From: Gammaproteobacteria bacterium
GTDB taxonomy: Bacteria > Gemmatimonadota > Gemmatimonadetes > Longimicrobiales > Gaopeijiaceae
NCBI GenBank assembly: GCA_028819075.1
Contig: JAPPMM010000059.1
Location: forward strand, 62,001 to 126,000
Reading direction: 5' to 3'
DNA: 64,000 bases
Shown here: positions 36,566 through 45,615 of the stretch, piece by piece
Layout of the letters: each line of letters starts with the position of its first letter
How positions within the stretch are numbered: position 1 is the stretch's first letter
Notes under the pieces: generated by a model
Seen by the model: the letters and a program-made list of their open reading frames with translations, nothing else
Told to the model about the DNA's origin: nothing
Databases searched by the model: none
Program-made: the position numbers and the translations under genes

Positions 36566-37506
36566 ATTCGGACCGATCCAGCTACGGCAGGCATCTGGAC
36601 GATGACGCGATCCAGGGACTGCTCGACGCCGCCGAAGGACGTGCCGACGCGGAGACCGCGTCCGCCCGCAGGCATCTGGCGGACTGTCCCGCGTGTCAGG
36701 CCCGGGTGGATGCCTGGCGGGAGGTCTTCGGCGAACTCGGCCGACTGCGGCGCTTCGCCCCTCCCGGCCGGTTCGCCGAGCGGGTCCTGTCCGGGATCGA
36801 TCTCCCCGGCGAGGCCTCGAGTTCCTCCCGGGCATGGTGGTGGGTCCGGCTGCGCCGCCGGCTGACCGGACGGGCCGCGGACGCTCATCTCTCCGGGAGG
36901 CGGCTGCAGGCGCTCGCGGACGGTGGGCTGCCCCGGAAACGCGCCACCCTGGCGAAGGCGCATGTGGCGACGTGCGGGGACTGTGAGAGCAGGCTGGCGG
37001 GCTGGCGGCGCCTGATCGCCACACTGGAAGCCCTGCCCCCCTTCGCGCCTGCCACGGGCTTCGCCGAGCGGGTGATGGCGCGCTGGCGGGAGGTGGCCGA
37101 AGAAGCCACGGGGCGCGGCCAGGCTGCGCGAAGGTGGCGACTCCTGCCTCGTTCGCCGCGTGGATGGGTGCTCGCGGGAACGCTGACCAGCATGCCGGTT
37201 GCCGCATTCGCCGCAGTGGCGGCCTTCCTCTCAACCGTCCCGCAGCTTACCACCGGCGGCCTCGTTACCTATCTGTGGTGGCAGGCTCGCGACGCCCTGT
37301 CGGCGTTCGGGAGCTCGCTGCTGGCGGCGGTCATGCAGAGCGGGGCGGCCTTCCGGGCCTATTCGCTCGCAGAATACCTGATCGCGTCGCCCACTACCGC
37401 GGTCGCCGCCGCGGCGGGCTTCACCACCCTGATGTTCAGTTCCATCTGGGTTCTTCACCGCAACATCGGCTTCCCCCGTTTCGCGCTTCGCCATGTTTAC
37501 AACTGA
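36562..37506 (+). CDS. membrane anti-sigma factor with two zinc fingers
   Basis: A 314-residue protein with two HxxxCxxC anti-sigma zinc-finger motifs: RHLADCPACQ (H38, C42, C45) and AHVATCGDCE (H134, C138, C141). After these come hydrophobic segments (WVLAGTLTSMPVAAFAAVAAFL near 205-230 and a C-terminal one near 285). Tandem fingers are unusual; one is the norm. It should hold the adjacent ECF sigma at the membrane. I took the ATG at 36562, overlapped by the stop of the short ORF; an upstream in-frame start at 36442 adds 40 low-complexity residues. Confidence 0.87.
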   Translation: MNSDRSSYGRHLDDDAIQGLLDAAEGRADAETASARRHLADCPACQARVDAWREVFGELGRLRRFAPPGRFAERVLSGIDLPGEASSSSRAWWWVRLRRRLTGRAADAHLSGRRLQALADGGLPRKRATLAKAHVATCGDCESRLAGWRRLIATLEALPPFAPATGFAERVMARWREVAEEATGRGQAARRWRLLPRSPRGWVLAGTLTSMPVAAFAAVAAFLSTVPQLTTGGLVTYLWWQARDALSAFGSSLLAAVMQSGAAFRAYSLAEYLIASPTTAVAAAAGFTTLMFSSIWVLHRNIGFPRFALRHVYN

Positions 37507-39109
37507 CCCCTCCCGCCCCGCCGGCCTGAATCCGCTGTTCGGCGCGGTGCTCGCGCTCTCGGCGGCGGGTGCGGCGCAGCCCGCCGGCGCTCAGGAGCGG
37601 CAGGTGGTATCGAACCGCGTGACCGTGTCGGACGCGGATGCAACCCTGTCACTCGAGTTCGATTCCGGCCCGGCCCTCGAGATCTCCTTTCAGAACGGCG
37701 AAATCCGCGTCGACGGCGAGGAGGTAGACAGCTACCAGGCGGGCGGGGAGCTCGCTGCCTCATGGCGGTCCCTGCTCTCCGAAGTCGTTCCGCTGGATGA
37801 CGGACCACTCGCCGAAGCCCTGCTCGCGTGGGAGCCCGGCGGACAGTTGAGTGGTGACGCGCGAGCCGCCGCCGAGCGGGTCGACCGGGCGCTGCAGGAG
37901 GCGCTCACCGGTACGCCGCCGGAAGGCGACCTGATGCCGCGGATTTCGGGGAGCGCCGAGGTGGGAGGCATGGCACCGGCCCTGGTTCCCCCGTTGCTCC
38001 GGCTCCTTCTGCAACGGGGCCGGGTGCTGGAAGAGGCGCTCCAGGACGTCGATCTGACGGAGCTGTCGCTTCATCTGGGCGAGGACGTGACCGTTGACGC
38101 CGGCACCGATATCGAGGGGGCCCTGCTTGTGGTGGAGGGCGACGCCACCATTTCCGGGGAGGTCCCCGGCGACGTGGTCGTGGTCGAGGGGACGTTGCGT
38201 ATCGAGGGTGACGCGTACATCGGGGGCGAGGTGCGCGTGATCGACGGACAGCTGGAGCGCGACGGGGGGACGGTGGAGGGCACCATCCTCACCGTGGACG
38301 CCGGCGACGTCGCGGGAGCGGGGATGGTGCCGGATGCGGCGGCTTCGGGGGACGATGAGCGCGGCCCGCCCTCCCGTCAGGGTGAAGCACGCACCCGGCT
38401 GCCTTTCCGCTACGTCACATCCGGTCTGAGCGGTCTCTTCGGGGACGTGTTCTGGCTCGTGGTCATCCTGGCCGTGGGGACTGCGGTCGTCCACTTCGCC
38501 GGAGACCGGCTGCAGAACGTGGCCGAAGTGGTGAGAGCCGCTCCCGGACGGGCCGCGCTGGTCGGTCTGGCAGGCGGCTTTCTCCTTCTGCCGCTGTGGG
38601 TGCTGGGCGGTCTCGCTCTCCTGGTGTCGATCATCGGCATCCCTCTGCTGGTCGCCTGGCTGCCGCTCTTCCCCCTGGCCGCACTCCTGGCCGGCGGGCT
38701 GGGATACCTGGCCGTGGCGAGCGTTGTCGGCGAGTGGGTGGCGCGCAAGGGCATTCCGGCCCTGGACCGCTTCCGGCCCTCCAACCGGCTGCACGTGCTG
38801 GCCGTCGGCCTGGCAGCGCTCGTCCTTCCGTCGGCCCTTTCCCACGTCACGGAAATGGGCGGGCCGACGCTCGGTGCCTTCCTGAGCGGGCTGTTCACCC
38901 TCGTCGCGGTGGCTACCGCGATGATCGCGCTGATGCTCGGCTTCGGCGCCGTGCTGCTCACCGGGGCGGGCCGCACTTCCGACCCGGGCAGGATGGCGGC
39001 GACGTACGGCGGGGGGATTCGGGCGACGCGGGCGTGGACCCGGAGGCGTTCCCGGCGACGCTCGCACGAGAAACCCGGACACCCCGACGACGGAGGCACT
39101 GGTGAGTAG
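37493..39109 (+). CDS. secreted/membrane protein with bactofilin-like beta-helix domain
   Basis: A 538-residue protein: signal peptide (LFGAVLALSAAGAAQPAGAQ), a ~150-residue unknown region, a polymer-forming (bactofilin-like) repeat domain at about 195-265 (DIEGALLVVEGDATISGEVPGD...), and then four to six membrane helices ending in an Arg/Lys-rich tail. ATG lies inside the end of the anti-sigma gene. Domain order resembles integral-membrane bactofilin-like proteins of unknown role; envelope organisation is inferred. Confidence 0.8.
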   Translation: MFTTDPSRPAGLNPLFGAVLALSAAGAAQPAGAQERQVVSNRVTVSDADATLSLEFDSGPALEISFQNGEIRVDGEEVDSYQAGGELAASWRSLLSEVVPLDDGPLAEALLAWEPGGQLSGDARAAAERVDRALQEALTGTPPEGDLMPRISGSAEVGGMAPALVPPLLRLLLQRGRVLEEALQDVDLTELSLHLGEDVTVDAGTDIEGALLVVEGDATISGEVPGDVVVVEGTLRIEGDAYIGGEVRVIDGQLERDGGTVEGTILTVDAGDVAGAGMVPDAAASGDDERGPPSRQGEARTRLPFRYVTSGLSGLFGDVFWLVVILAVGTAVVHFAGDRLQNVAEVVRAAPGRAALVGLAGGFLLLPLWVLGGLALLVSIIGIPLLVAWLPLFPLAALLAGGLGYLAVASVVGEWVARKGIPALDRFRPSNRLHVLAVGLAALVLPSALSHVTEMGGPTLGAFLSGLFTLVAVATAMIALMLGFGAVLLTGAGRTSDPGRMAATYGGGIRATRAWTRRRSRRRSHEKPGHPDDGGTGE

Positions 39110-39998
39110 CAGCAATCCGTGGATGAATCAGCGCGCACATCGAGAACGGCGGGGCACCGGGCTGGCACGACTGACTTGCGCGGCCATCGGAGGGCTGGCC
39201 TGCACGGCGACCGGACTTGCGGCCCAGGACTGGAGCACCGTGACCGCATCGCGCCAGCTGAGTGGCGAGCGCGAGATCGAGGTCCAGGTGGAATATGGAG
39301 CGGGCGTCCTCGACCTGCGTCCGGGAGAGCCCGGCACCCTGTACCGGATGGAGCTTCGATACGATCGCGATCTCATGGAGCCGCAGACGCACTACGAGGA
39401 CGGAGTCCTCGAGATCGGCATGGATCGCGTCGGCAGGGGTATCCGCATGGGCTCGCGCGACGGATCGGGGCGACTGGATCTGGAACTGTCGCCGGAAGTT
39501 CCCCTGTTGCTGGACCTGGAGTTCGGGGCGGCGCGGGCGGACCTGGATCTGGGAGGGCTCGCGATCCGGGAGTTGAATGTCGAGACGGGGGCATCCGATA
39601 CGCGCATCGAGGTGTCGATGCCCAACGCCGTGGAGTTGGAACTCGCCTCCTTCGAGGCGGGCGCGGCCAACCTGGTCGCCACCGGACTCGGCAACCTGAA
39701 CGCCGAGCGCATCCGGCTGGAGGCGAAGGCAGGCAAGGTGACCCTGGACTTCAACGGGGAATGGCAGCGCGACGCCGATGTCGATCTCGACCTCGACCTG
39801 GGCGCGGTTGAGCTTCGCTTTCCGCGGGGCCTCGGCGTGCAGCTGGTAGTGGATGCGCTTCTGACATCCGTGGATGCCCAGGAGATGTTCAGGCGAGGCG
39901 ACAGTTACTACTCCGCGGACTGGGATGGTGCGGAGACACGGCTTACGATGGAAATCGACGCGCACATCGGGGCGATCGACGTGGTGTGGACGCCATGA
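39102..39998 (+). CDS. secreted toast-rack-type beta-repeat protein
   Basis: A 298-residue protein. The N-terminal hydrophobic stretch (LTCAAIGGLACTATGLAAQ) is a signal peptide, and the body consists of short beta strands with Leu/Asp/Gly periodicity (GVLDLRPGEPGTLYRMELRY, ADLDLGGLAIRELNVETGAS, VDLDLDLGAVELRFP). It resembles DUF2154/LiaF-type toast-rack domains. GTG start overlaps the preceding gene by 8 bases, behind GGAGG. Probably acts with the bactofilin-like protein in the cell envelope. Confidence 0.78.
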   Translation: MSSSNPWMNQRAHRERRGTGLARLTCAAIGGLACTATGLAAQDWSTVTASRQLSGEREIEVQVEYGAGVLDLRPGEPGTLYRMELRYDRDLMEPQTHYEDGVLEIGMDRVGRGIRMGSRDGSGRLDLELSPEVPLLLDLEFGAARADLDLGGLAIRELNVETGASDTRIEVSMPNAVELELASFEAGAANLVATGLGNLNAERIRLEAKAGKVTLDFNGEWQRDADVDLDLDLGAVELRFPRGLGVQLVVDALLTSVDAQEMFRRGDSYYSADWDGAETRLTMEIDAHIGAIDVVWTP

Positions 39999-40047
39999 TG
40001 GGTTTCGTCATCAGGATTCGGGCATTGGGCCCGGGGAGAGGCTCGAT

Positions 40048-40278
40048 ATGATCAGCGCCCTGCTGACCCTGTTCGCCGTTGGCCTGGTTACGCTACTGGT
40101 CGTGGGAGTGCTGCTTGCGGTGGCGGGCACGGTGTTCTCCATCGGCTTCGGCCTGGCCAGCTTCCTGCTTTTCAAGGTCGCGCCGATCGCACTCCTGGGG
40201 TATGTGGTGCTCCGCCTGATCGCGCCCCGCAAGCGCAAGGAGCTGAGTGAAGCCGACCGCAAGTGGCTGGAGGGATAG
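40048..40278 (+). CDS. small two-helix membrane protein
   Basis: A 76-residue protein with two hydrophobic helices (LLTLFAVGLVTLLVVGVLLAVAG; FLLFKVAPIALLGYVVLRLI) and a basic/acidic tail ending DRKWLEG. ATG follows GGAGAGG. It closes the sigma-factor operon. No named family; size and position recall phage-shock-type accessory proteins, but this is only a resemblance. Confidence 0.7.
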   Translation: MISALLTLFAVGLVTLLVVGVLLAVAGTVFSIGFGLASFLLFKVAPIALLGYVVLRLIAPRKRKELSEADRKWLEG

Positions 40279-40302
40279 CCAGGCAGGCTGCGGGAGGGTC
40301 GG

Positions 40303-40530
40303 TCAGGCGGGCGGCGGCCGCGGTGGCGGTCGCCAGGCGATGGCCTCTTCGATCTCGGCGATCAGGTCAGGGGTGGCGAACGCTCCTACCGGCGACGTCC
40401 CCACCAGGTCGAGATCGATGTCGCGGGCCAGCAGCGGCGCAAGCGATTCGGGGTAGTCGCGCACCATCACATGCGCGGGCATCCGCCGGATTCGATCCGG
40501 GCCGACGCGGGGAAGCGGGGACCACCTCAA
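40303..40530 (-). CDS. small protein coupled to mrp
   Basis: A 75-residue protein starting TTG in a TTGA overlap with the mrp stop; an ATG at 40482 is the alternative. MVRDYPESLAPLLARDIDLDLVG and LIAEIEEAIAWRP loosely resemble the N-terminal DUF542/ScdA-type domain but lack its Cys residues. Coupling to mrp suggests a link to Fe-S metabolism. Function not recognised. Confidence 0.6.
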   Translation of the reverse strand: MRWSPLPRVGPDRIRRMPAHVMVRDYPESLAPLLARDIDLDLVGTSPVGAFATPDLIAEIEEAIAWRPPPRPPPA

Positions 40531-41684
40531 CCGGTCCCCTCGCGCAACGCCACCACCACCTGGTCGCAGATTCGGTTCAGGGCCTGCGCAACCGGCGACT
40601 CCGGCCGGCCCACCACGGTGGGCAGCCCGTCGTCGCCCGACCGCCGAACCGCGGGGTCCAGCGGCACGGCGCCCAGGAAGGGTACGCCCTGCTCCCTTGC
40701 CAGAGCCTCCCCTCCGCCCGTGCCGAACACGTCCACCGGTTCGCCGCAGTGCGGACAGGCCATCCCGCTCATGTTCTCTATTACGCCGATGATCCGCGTG
40801 TTGACGCGCTCGAACATCTTGATGCCGCGCCGGACGTCGGTGGTGGACACACCCTGCGGGGTGGTGACCATGACGGCCCCGTCGAGGTTGACGCTCTGCA
40901 CCAGCGACAGCTGGGCATCGCCGGTGCCCGGGGGCATGTCGACAAGCATGACATCCAGGGTGCCCCAGCGCACCTGCTCCAGGAACTGCTTCAGGACGCC
41001 CGCGATCAGCGGGCCGCGCATGATCGCCGGCTGTTCGTCGGCGAGCAGGAATCCGAGGCTCATCAGCTTGACGCCATGGGCCTGGAGCGGCTCGATCATC
41101 TCCTTGCCCTTGCCGCCGGACACGCTCGGCCGGCGGCGCTCCCCGAACATGACAGGGATGTTCGGGCCGTAGATGTCGGCGTCCAGAAGTCCGACCCGCA
41201 GGCGGCGACGCGCGAGCGCGGCGGCGAGGTTGGTGGTGACCATCGACTTGCCCACGCCTCCCTTGCCCGAGCTCACCGCCACCACGTAGCGGGTGTCGGC
41301 GAGGATGCCCGGCCGGGGGGTCGGCGCGGGTACCGAGCCGGGAACGAGGGGCGAGCGCCCCGCAGGCGCGGGAGGCGGCGAAGGCGCGCCCGCGGGCGGC
41401 GAGGAACCTGCCGGGGCTGCGGGCCGCGGCGGCGCGCTCTTGGGGAGCTGGACGTTGACCCGCACCCCCGAGACGCCGCGCACGCCCCCGGCGGCGGTGC
41501 GGGCGGACTTCACCAGCGATCCAGGGTCGTCCGGCTTGAGCTGGAAGGCGAAACGCACCTGCCCTTCTTCGTCGACTTCGAGCTGCTGAACGCGTCCGCT
41601 GGAGACGATGTCACGCCCGCTGGCCGGGTGCCGTACCGCGGACAGGGCGTTCGTTACCGCTTCGATGAGATTTTGCTGCGACAT
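40527..41684 (-). CDS. mrp: Mrp/ApbC-type Fe-S cluster carrier ATPase
   Basis: P-loop ATPase of 385 residues that binds and transfers 4Fe-4S clusters. An N-terminal DUF59-like domain (about 1-85) leads through a Pro/Ala-rich linker to the deviant Walker A SSGKGGVGKS (about 140), LLDADIYGPNIPVMFG, VDMPPGTGDAQL and the cluster-binding CPHC pair in NMSGMACPHCGE. A NifU-type scaffold lies just upstream (41733). Confidence 0.94.
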   Translation of the reverse strand: MSQQNLIEAVTNALSAVRHPASGRDIVSSGRVQQLEVDEEGQVRFAFQLKPDDPGSLVKSARTAAGGVRGVSGVRVNVQLPKSAPPRPAAPAGSSPPAGAPSPPPAPAGRSPLVPGSVPAPTPRPGILADTRYVVAVSSGKGGVGKSMVTTNLAAALARRRLRVGLLDADIYGPNIPVMFGERRRPSVSGGKGKEMIEPLQAHGVKLMSLGFLLADEQPAIMRGPLIAGVLKQFLEQVRWGTLDVMLVDMPPGTGDAQLSLVQSVNLDGAVMVTTPQGVSTTDVRRGIKMFERVNTRIIGVIENMSGMACPHCGEPVDVFGTGGGEALAREQGVPFLGAVPLDPAVRRSGDDGLPTVVGRPESPVAQALNRICDQVVVALREGTG

Positions 41685-41732
41685 ACCCCGCCCAGGCCGA
41701 AGTGCAGGTGGGATGGTGAAGTGGCCGTGGAA

Positions 41733-41963
41733 TCAGACGGCGGCTACCCTGGTAACCCCCGGAACCCGGTCCTTCAGGCGCCGTTCGATGCCTTCTCTCA
41801 GAGTGAGCATGGAGATCGGACAGGTCTCGCACGCGCCCATGAGGCGAAGCATGACCACCCCTTCCGCCTCGTCGTAGTCGATCAGCTCGACGTCGCCCCC
41901 ATCCTGCCGGATCGCGGGTCTCACGGTCTCGAGGACCTCCTCGATCTTCTCCGTCGCCAGCAT
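41733..41963 (-). CDS. NifU C-terminal-domain Fe-S scaffold
   Basis: A 76-residue stand-alone Nfu domain: IEEVLETVRPAIRQDGGDVELIDYD, then the cluster motif GACETCPISMLTL with C45 and C48. Such proteins form a dimer bridging one cluster and hand it on, plausibly to the neighbouring Mrp. ATG start. The gap to mrp is 48 bases and the pair is likely co-transcribed. Confidence 0.92.
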   Translation of the reverse strand: MLATEKIEEVLETVRPAIRQDGGDVELIDYDEAEGVVMLRLMGACETCPISMLTLREGIERRLKDRVPGVTRVAAV

Positions 41964-42060
41964 GATTCTCGTTCTCCTCGCCCACCCGTCCGCGCTCTCG
42001 ATCCCGAGCGCGGGCGGACTCCGAAATCGCCCGAAGTTTAGGCAGCGCGCGAGGGCGTGG

Positions 42061-42996
42061 TCAACCTCGCTTCGGCTCGGCCCGCGACAGCGACCGCTGA
42101 TGGAGCCCCCACAGGATGGCGGCGGGGATCACCTCAGCCGCGGTCATCCATAGCCGGGCGGCGATCGCGAGCACGGTGGCCGGTCCGCTCCCGAGTGCAG
42201 GGGCGAGGATGGCGACCAGGAATCCTTCGCGAACGCCGACTCCCGCCGGCGCGAAGAGCATCAGGTAGCCCGCCACGTACGCCGCCGCGAAAGCCGAGCC
42301 GGCGTGCACGGGCGACAGTTCCATGCCCAGACTCGCGGCCAGGATCCAGAAGGATGCGCCCATGGCCACCCAGGCCAGCGCGACCTGCAACAGCCAGCGC
42401 AGCACCAGAGCGGCGGTGAGGTTCGCGGGAGCGGCGGTGCGGACGATGCGAAACCACAGCGCAACCGCCGCGCGGAACAGGGAGGGAACGGCAAGCACGA
42501 GCACGAGCAGGCCGGCCGCCACCCCGGCGCCGGCGAGTCCCCAGCGCGGCAGCGGCACGGGTCCTCCGACGAATGCGCCGAGCCCGATTGCGCCGGCGGC
42601 CAGCAGCCCTGTGCCCTGCACGATCACCGCGGAGGTGGCCGAGACTGCCACAGGAACCCCCTTCCCCTTCGCCAGCGCGGCCATCCCGGCGACCGACCAG
42701 ACCTTTCCCGGCACGTACCGGCCCATGTTGGCGATCATGAAGATGCTCACGGCGTCGCCCGCAGAAAGCCGCGGCCCGCCCAGCCCGGTCACCACTCCGC
42801 CCCAGATCAGGCCACTCAGGCCGTAGGCGGCGAGCAGGAGCAACGTCGCGCCGACGAGCGGAAGCAGCCGCGGACGGGCGAGCACATCCTGCCACTCCCT
42901 TAGTTCGGCCACCGACAGCCCCACCCGATCGAGGATGAACCAGGTGACAATGACCGTGAGGGCGACGCGCGCCGCCAGCGAAAGCCACTTCTTCAG
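42061..42996 (-). CDS. UPF0104/LPG-synthase-TM family protein with CTG start
   Basis: A 311-residue polytopic protein, paralogue of 1250-2281. Hydrophobic segments begin at once (KKWLSLAARVALTVIVTWFIL), followed by IFMIANMGRYVPGKVWSVAGM and LMLFAPAGVGVREGFLVAIL, both family-typical. The coding frame opens at CTG 42996, which overlaps the TGA of the upstream YfhO-like gene as CTGA, with GGAG 9 nt before. The first standard in-frame start (a GTG in DRVGLSV) would remove helix 1. Probably a flippase acting with the neighbouring glycosyltransferase and YfhO-like protein. Confidence 0.87.
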   Translation of the reverse strand: MKKWLSLAARVALTVIVTWFILDRVGLSVAELREWQDVLARPRLLPLVGATLLLLAAYGLSGLIWGGVVTGLGGPRLSAGDAVSIFMIANMGRYVPGKVWSVAGMAALAKGKGVPVAVSATSAVIVQGTGLLAAGAIGLGAFVGGPVPLPRWGLAGAGVAAGLLVLVLAVPSLFRAAVALWFRIVRTAAPANLTAALVLRWLLQVALAWVAMGASFWILAASLGMELSPVHAGSAFAAAYVAGYLMLFAPAGVGVREGFLVAILAPALGSGPATVLAIAARLWMTAAEVIPAAILWGLHQRSLSRAEPKRG

Positions 42997-45569
42997 GGTT
43001 TCGCACTCCGCGTCGCGCGGCGGGCCGACCAGATGCGGACCGCGTTGGCCGCGAGCAGCCCGGTCAGGATGATGAAGCCCAGCCAGAAGCTGCGCAGCAC
43101 CACGTCGGACCGGTACCACAGCTCGACCTCGGATTCCCCCGCCGGCACGGGAACGGCGCGCAGGGTGTGGTAGGCGCGCAGCACGGGGGCGTCGCGGCCG
43201 TTCACGCGGGCATGCCACGCGGGGTACCAGTTGTCTGCTATGGCGAGCAGCGCCGGAGCGGAGGAGCGCACGGCGAGCCTCAAGCGGTCGGGGCCGCGCT
43301 CCAGCCAGTCGATCTCGCCCGCGACAGGCGTGCCCGGCAGGTCGACGGGCGGTGGCTCCGCCAGCACCACCTCCCCTGCGGGGTCGAACGCGGGAGAGAG
43401 CATGTACGCCATCGCCTCGTCGTCGGACCTGACGACGGCGCTTCCCACGAGCCGCGCGCGCGGAAGGCCGGCCTCCACGAAAACGGTCTCGTAGATGCGG
43501 CCGTCGGGCAGTTGCGTCCGGCTGAAGACATTCCCCTGCGGCGAACTCCCCATCTGCAGATCGGGCCAGAGCAGATAGCGCACGTTGAGCAGCCTGCGGA
43601 TGTTCTCGTTTCCGTAGAGGTTCATCGGCTGTCCCGAGCCCACCATGCCGATGAGATTGCGGTAGCGGGCCAGGTCGTTGGGGTGGTGTCCGCCGGCGAG
43701 TTCGATGCCGTGTAGCGCGGGCATCAGGTCCTGGCCCGCGTTGCGAAAGGACAGCATGCGGTAGGGTTCGGAGCTGCCGGCCTCCCGGTCGAGCACTGCC
43801 TGGATGTTGGCATCCGGGGCAGACCAGCGCTCGAAGTCGATGGTCTGGATGAACACGCGGTCTATGCGGTAGGCGTCCAGCGCGACCAGGGCGACGAGCG
43901 CGCCCAGGACGATGCCGGGCGCCAGGTACGCCCTTCGCAGCGCCCACACCGCCGCCGCCACGGCCCCGGCCAGAAAGACCGCGATCCAGGCACCGGCCCC
44001 GATCCAGGGCAGCGCGGCCGCCAGCGCCTGACGCCTGGCCTCGGTGATTCCGGGATAGAGGACGGAGGCCCACAGAGAGGTCAGCGCGCCCGCTGCGGCG
44101 AGCAGCGCGATTGCTCCCAACGTGCCGGCAGCGACCAGAACCAGCCGCTGGACACGCCGTCCCAGTTCGGGATCGCGCACGCAGGCGAAGATGCGGTCCA
44201 CCCCCAGCGCCGCCAGCGTCGCCGCGCTGAAGGCGACCAGGTAGGCCGCCTGAGAGGGCGCCCGGAAGAGGCTGATGCCGGGCAGGACTTCATAGGCTAT
44301 GCGCCAGACGGGCGTATGGGTGCCGAGAGCGAACAGAAGGGCGGTCCCGGCCAGCCCCCCGAAGAACCAGCGCAGCCCGCGCAGGGGTCCGCCCACGAAC
44401 GAGATCGCGGCAAGCAAGAGCAGTACCAGGCCCGCGTATTCGTGGTTGTGCTTGAACGGATTGCGGCCCCAGTAGGTGTTGTCGGCCCAGCTTCCCGTAC
44501 CGCCGATGTTGGCTCCCGCGAATTCGGGGATGACGAGGGAGAAGGCCTCCTCCGGATGAAGCGACCAGGAACTGGACCACTCGAGGGCGGCATCCTCGTC
44601 GAGTGCCTCGGAGGTCGCGGTGCGCCGGGAGTCGGCGGTCACGTAGTCGAGGGCCGGCAGGAGTTGGCCGCCTGTGATGAGCGCGCCGGTGATCGACGCC
44701 GCCAGAAACAGACCGAAGCGTGACGCCGCCCGCGAGCGCGAGCCGGGGCGGGTCCCAGCGGCATCTGCATCCCGTGGATTGTCGTCCGTCCCGGCCACAG
44801 CTTCCGCACCCGTCCCCCGCAGGATCTGAACGCTGCGGAACATGGCGAACAGCCCGGTGGCGCCGAACAGGAAGTACGCCGTCTGGAAGTGCGGCGTCAG
44901 GATCACGAGCGCGATCACCAGGGCCAGCCAGGTGAACGACTTGAGGCCGGGGCCCAGGAAGTGCCGCTCCGTGGCCCAGAACAGCAGCGAGGTCAGCGCG
45001 GTCACGAACATCTTGCCGTCGTGACCCGCGAACACGAGCCCGACGAAGACCGGGGCGAGCATGTAGCCGGTTCCCGCGACCAGCGCCGCGGCCCGGGAGA
45101 CCCCCAGCGCGCGCACCCACATGAACATGAAGAAGCCCGCCGCCGCGACGTGCACGACGAGCTTCCATCCGAGCGCCCGATAGGGCTCCACGAGGATGAG
45201 CAGCAGGAGAGAAGGCGGGTAGAAGGAATCGCCCGCGCTGAGGGCTTCTACCAAGGGAGTGCCCCCGAGGAACTGCGGCAGCCATCCCGGGATGCGGCCC
45301 AGTTCGGCCAGGGCGTCCGCGTAGATTGCGCGTGCCATGTAGCCGCCGGCCAGGGTGTCGCTCCCGTAGAGCATCGCGCTGCTGAAGATGAACCCGCGGA
45401 ACAGGACCACCGTCAGCCCGAGGAAGAGGGCCCACGGAAGCCACCTGGGGATGGCGGGAGCGCCGCCGGAGGCCATCTGCGCCCGCGAAGGAGCGCTCTT
45501 CCGTGCCGAGGCTGTCTCTGCGCGCGGCCTCCGCGCCTGCTTTCGCTTGCCTCGTCGCTTCGCGCTCAT
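42993..45569 (-). CDS. YfhO family membrane protein
   Basis: An 858-residue, ~12-helix protein with a large C-terminal periplasmic beta domain (YETVFVEAGLPRARLVGSAVV; WYPAWHARVNGRDAPVLRAYHTLRAVPVPAG) typical of the YfhO/GT-C-like family, proposed lipid-linked glycosyltransferases. The first ~45 residues are very basic (SAKRRGKRKQARRPRA). I chose the ATG at 45569, since the longer frame to 45656 would overlap the upstream gene. Confidence 0.85.
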   Translation of the reverse strand: MSAKRRGKRKQARRPRAETASARKSAPSRAQMASGGAPAIPRWLPWALFLGLTVVLFRGFIFSSAMLYGSDTLAGGYMARAIYADALAELGRIPGWLPQFLGGTPLVEALSAGDSFYPPSLLLLILVEPYRALGWKLVVHVAAAGFFMFMWVRALGVSRAAALVAGTGYMLAPVFVGLVFAGHDGKMFVTALTSLLFWATERHFLGPGLKSFTWLALVIALVILTPHFQTAYFLFGATGLFAMFRSVQILRGTGAEAVAGTDDNPRDADAAGTRPGSRSRAASRFGLFLAASITGALITGGQLLPALDYVTADSRRTATSEALDEDAALEWSSSWSLHPEEAFSLVIPEFAGANIGGTGSWADNTYWGRNPFKHNHEYAGLVLLLLAAISFVGGPLRGLRWFFGGLAGTALLFALGTHTPVWRIAYEVLPGISLFRAPSQAAYLVAFSAATLAALGVDRIFACVRDPELGRRVQRLVLVAAGTLGAIALLAAAGALTSLWASVLYPGITEARRQALAAALPWIGAGAWIAVFLAGAVAAAVWALRRAYLAPGIVLGALVALVALDAYRIDRVFIQTIDFERWSAPDANIQAVLDREAGSSEPYRMLSFRNAGQDLMPALHGIELAGGHHPNDLARYRNLIGMVGSGQPMNLYGNENIRRLLNVRYLLWPDLQMGSSPQGNVFSRTQLPDGRIYETVFVEAGLPRARLVGSAVVRSDDEAMAYMLSPAFDPAGEVVLAEPPPVDLPGTPVAGEIDWLERGPDRLRLAVRSSAPALLAIADNWYPAWHARVNGRDAPVLRAYHTLRAVPVPAGESEVELWYRSDVVLRSFWLGFIILTGLLAANAVRIWSARRATRSAKP

Positions 45570-45615
45570 CGATCTCGTCCCACGGTTCCGCGTCGCTTCA
45601 GCCCGCGCGCACCGC

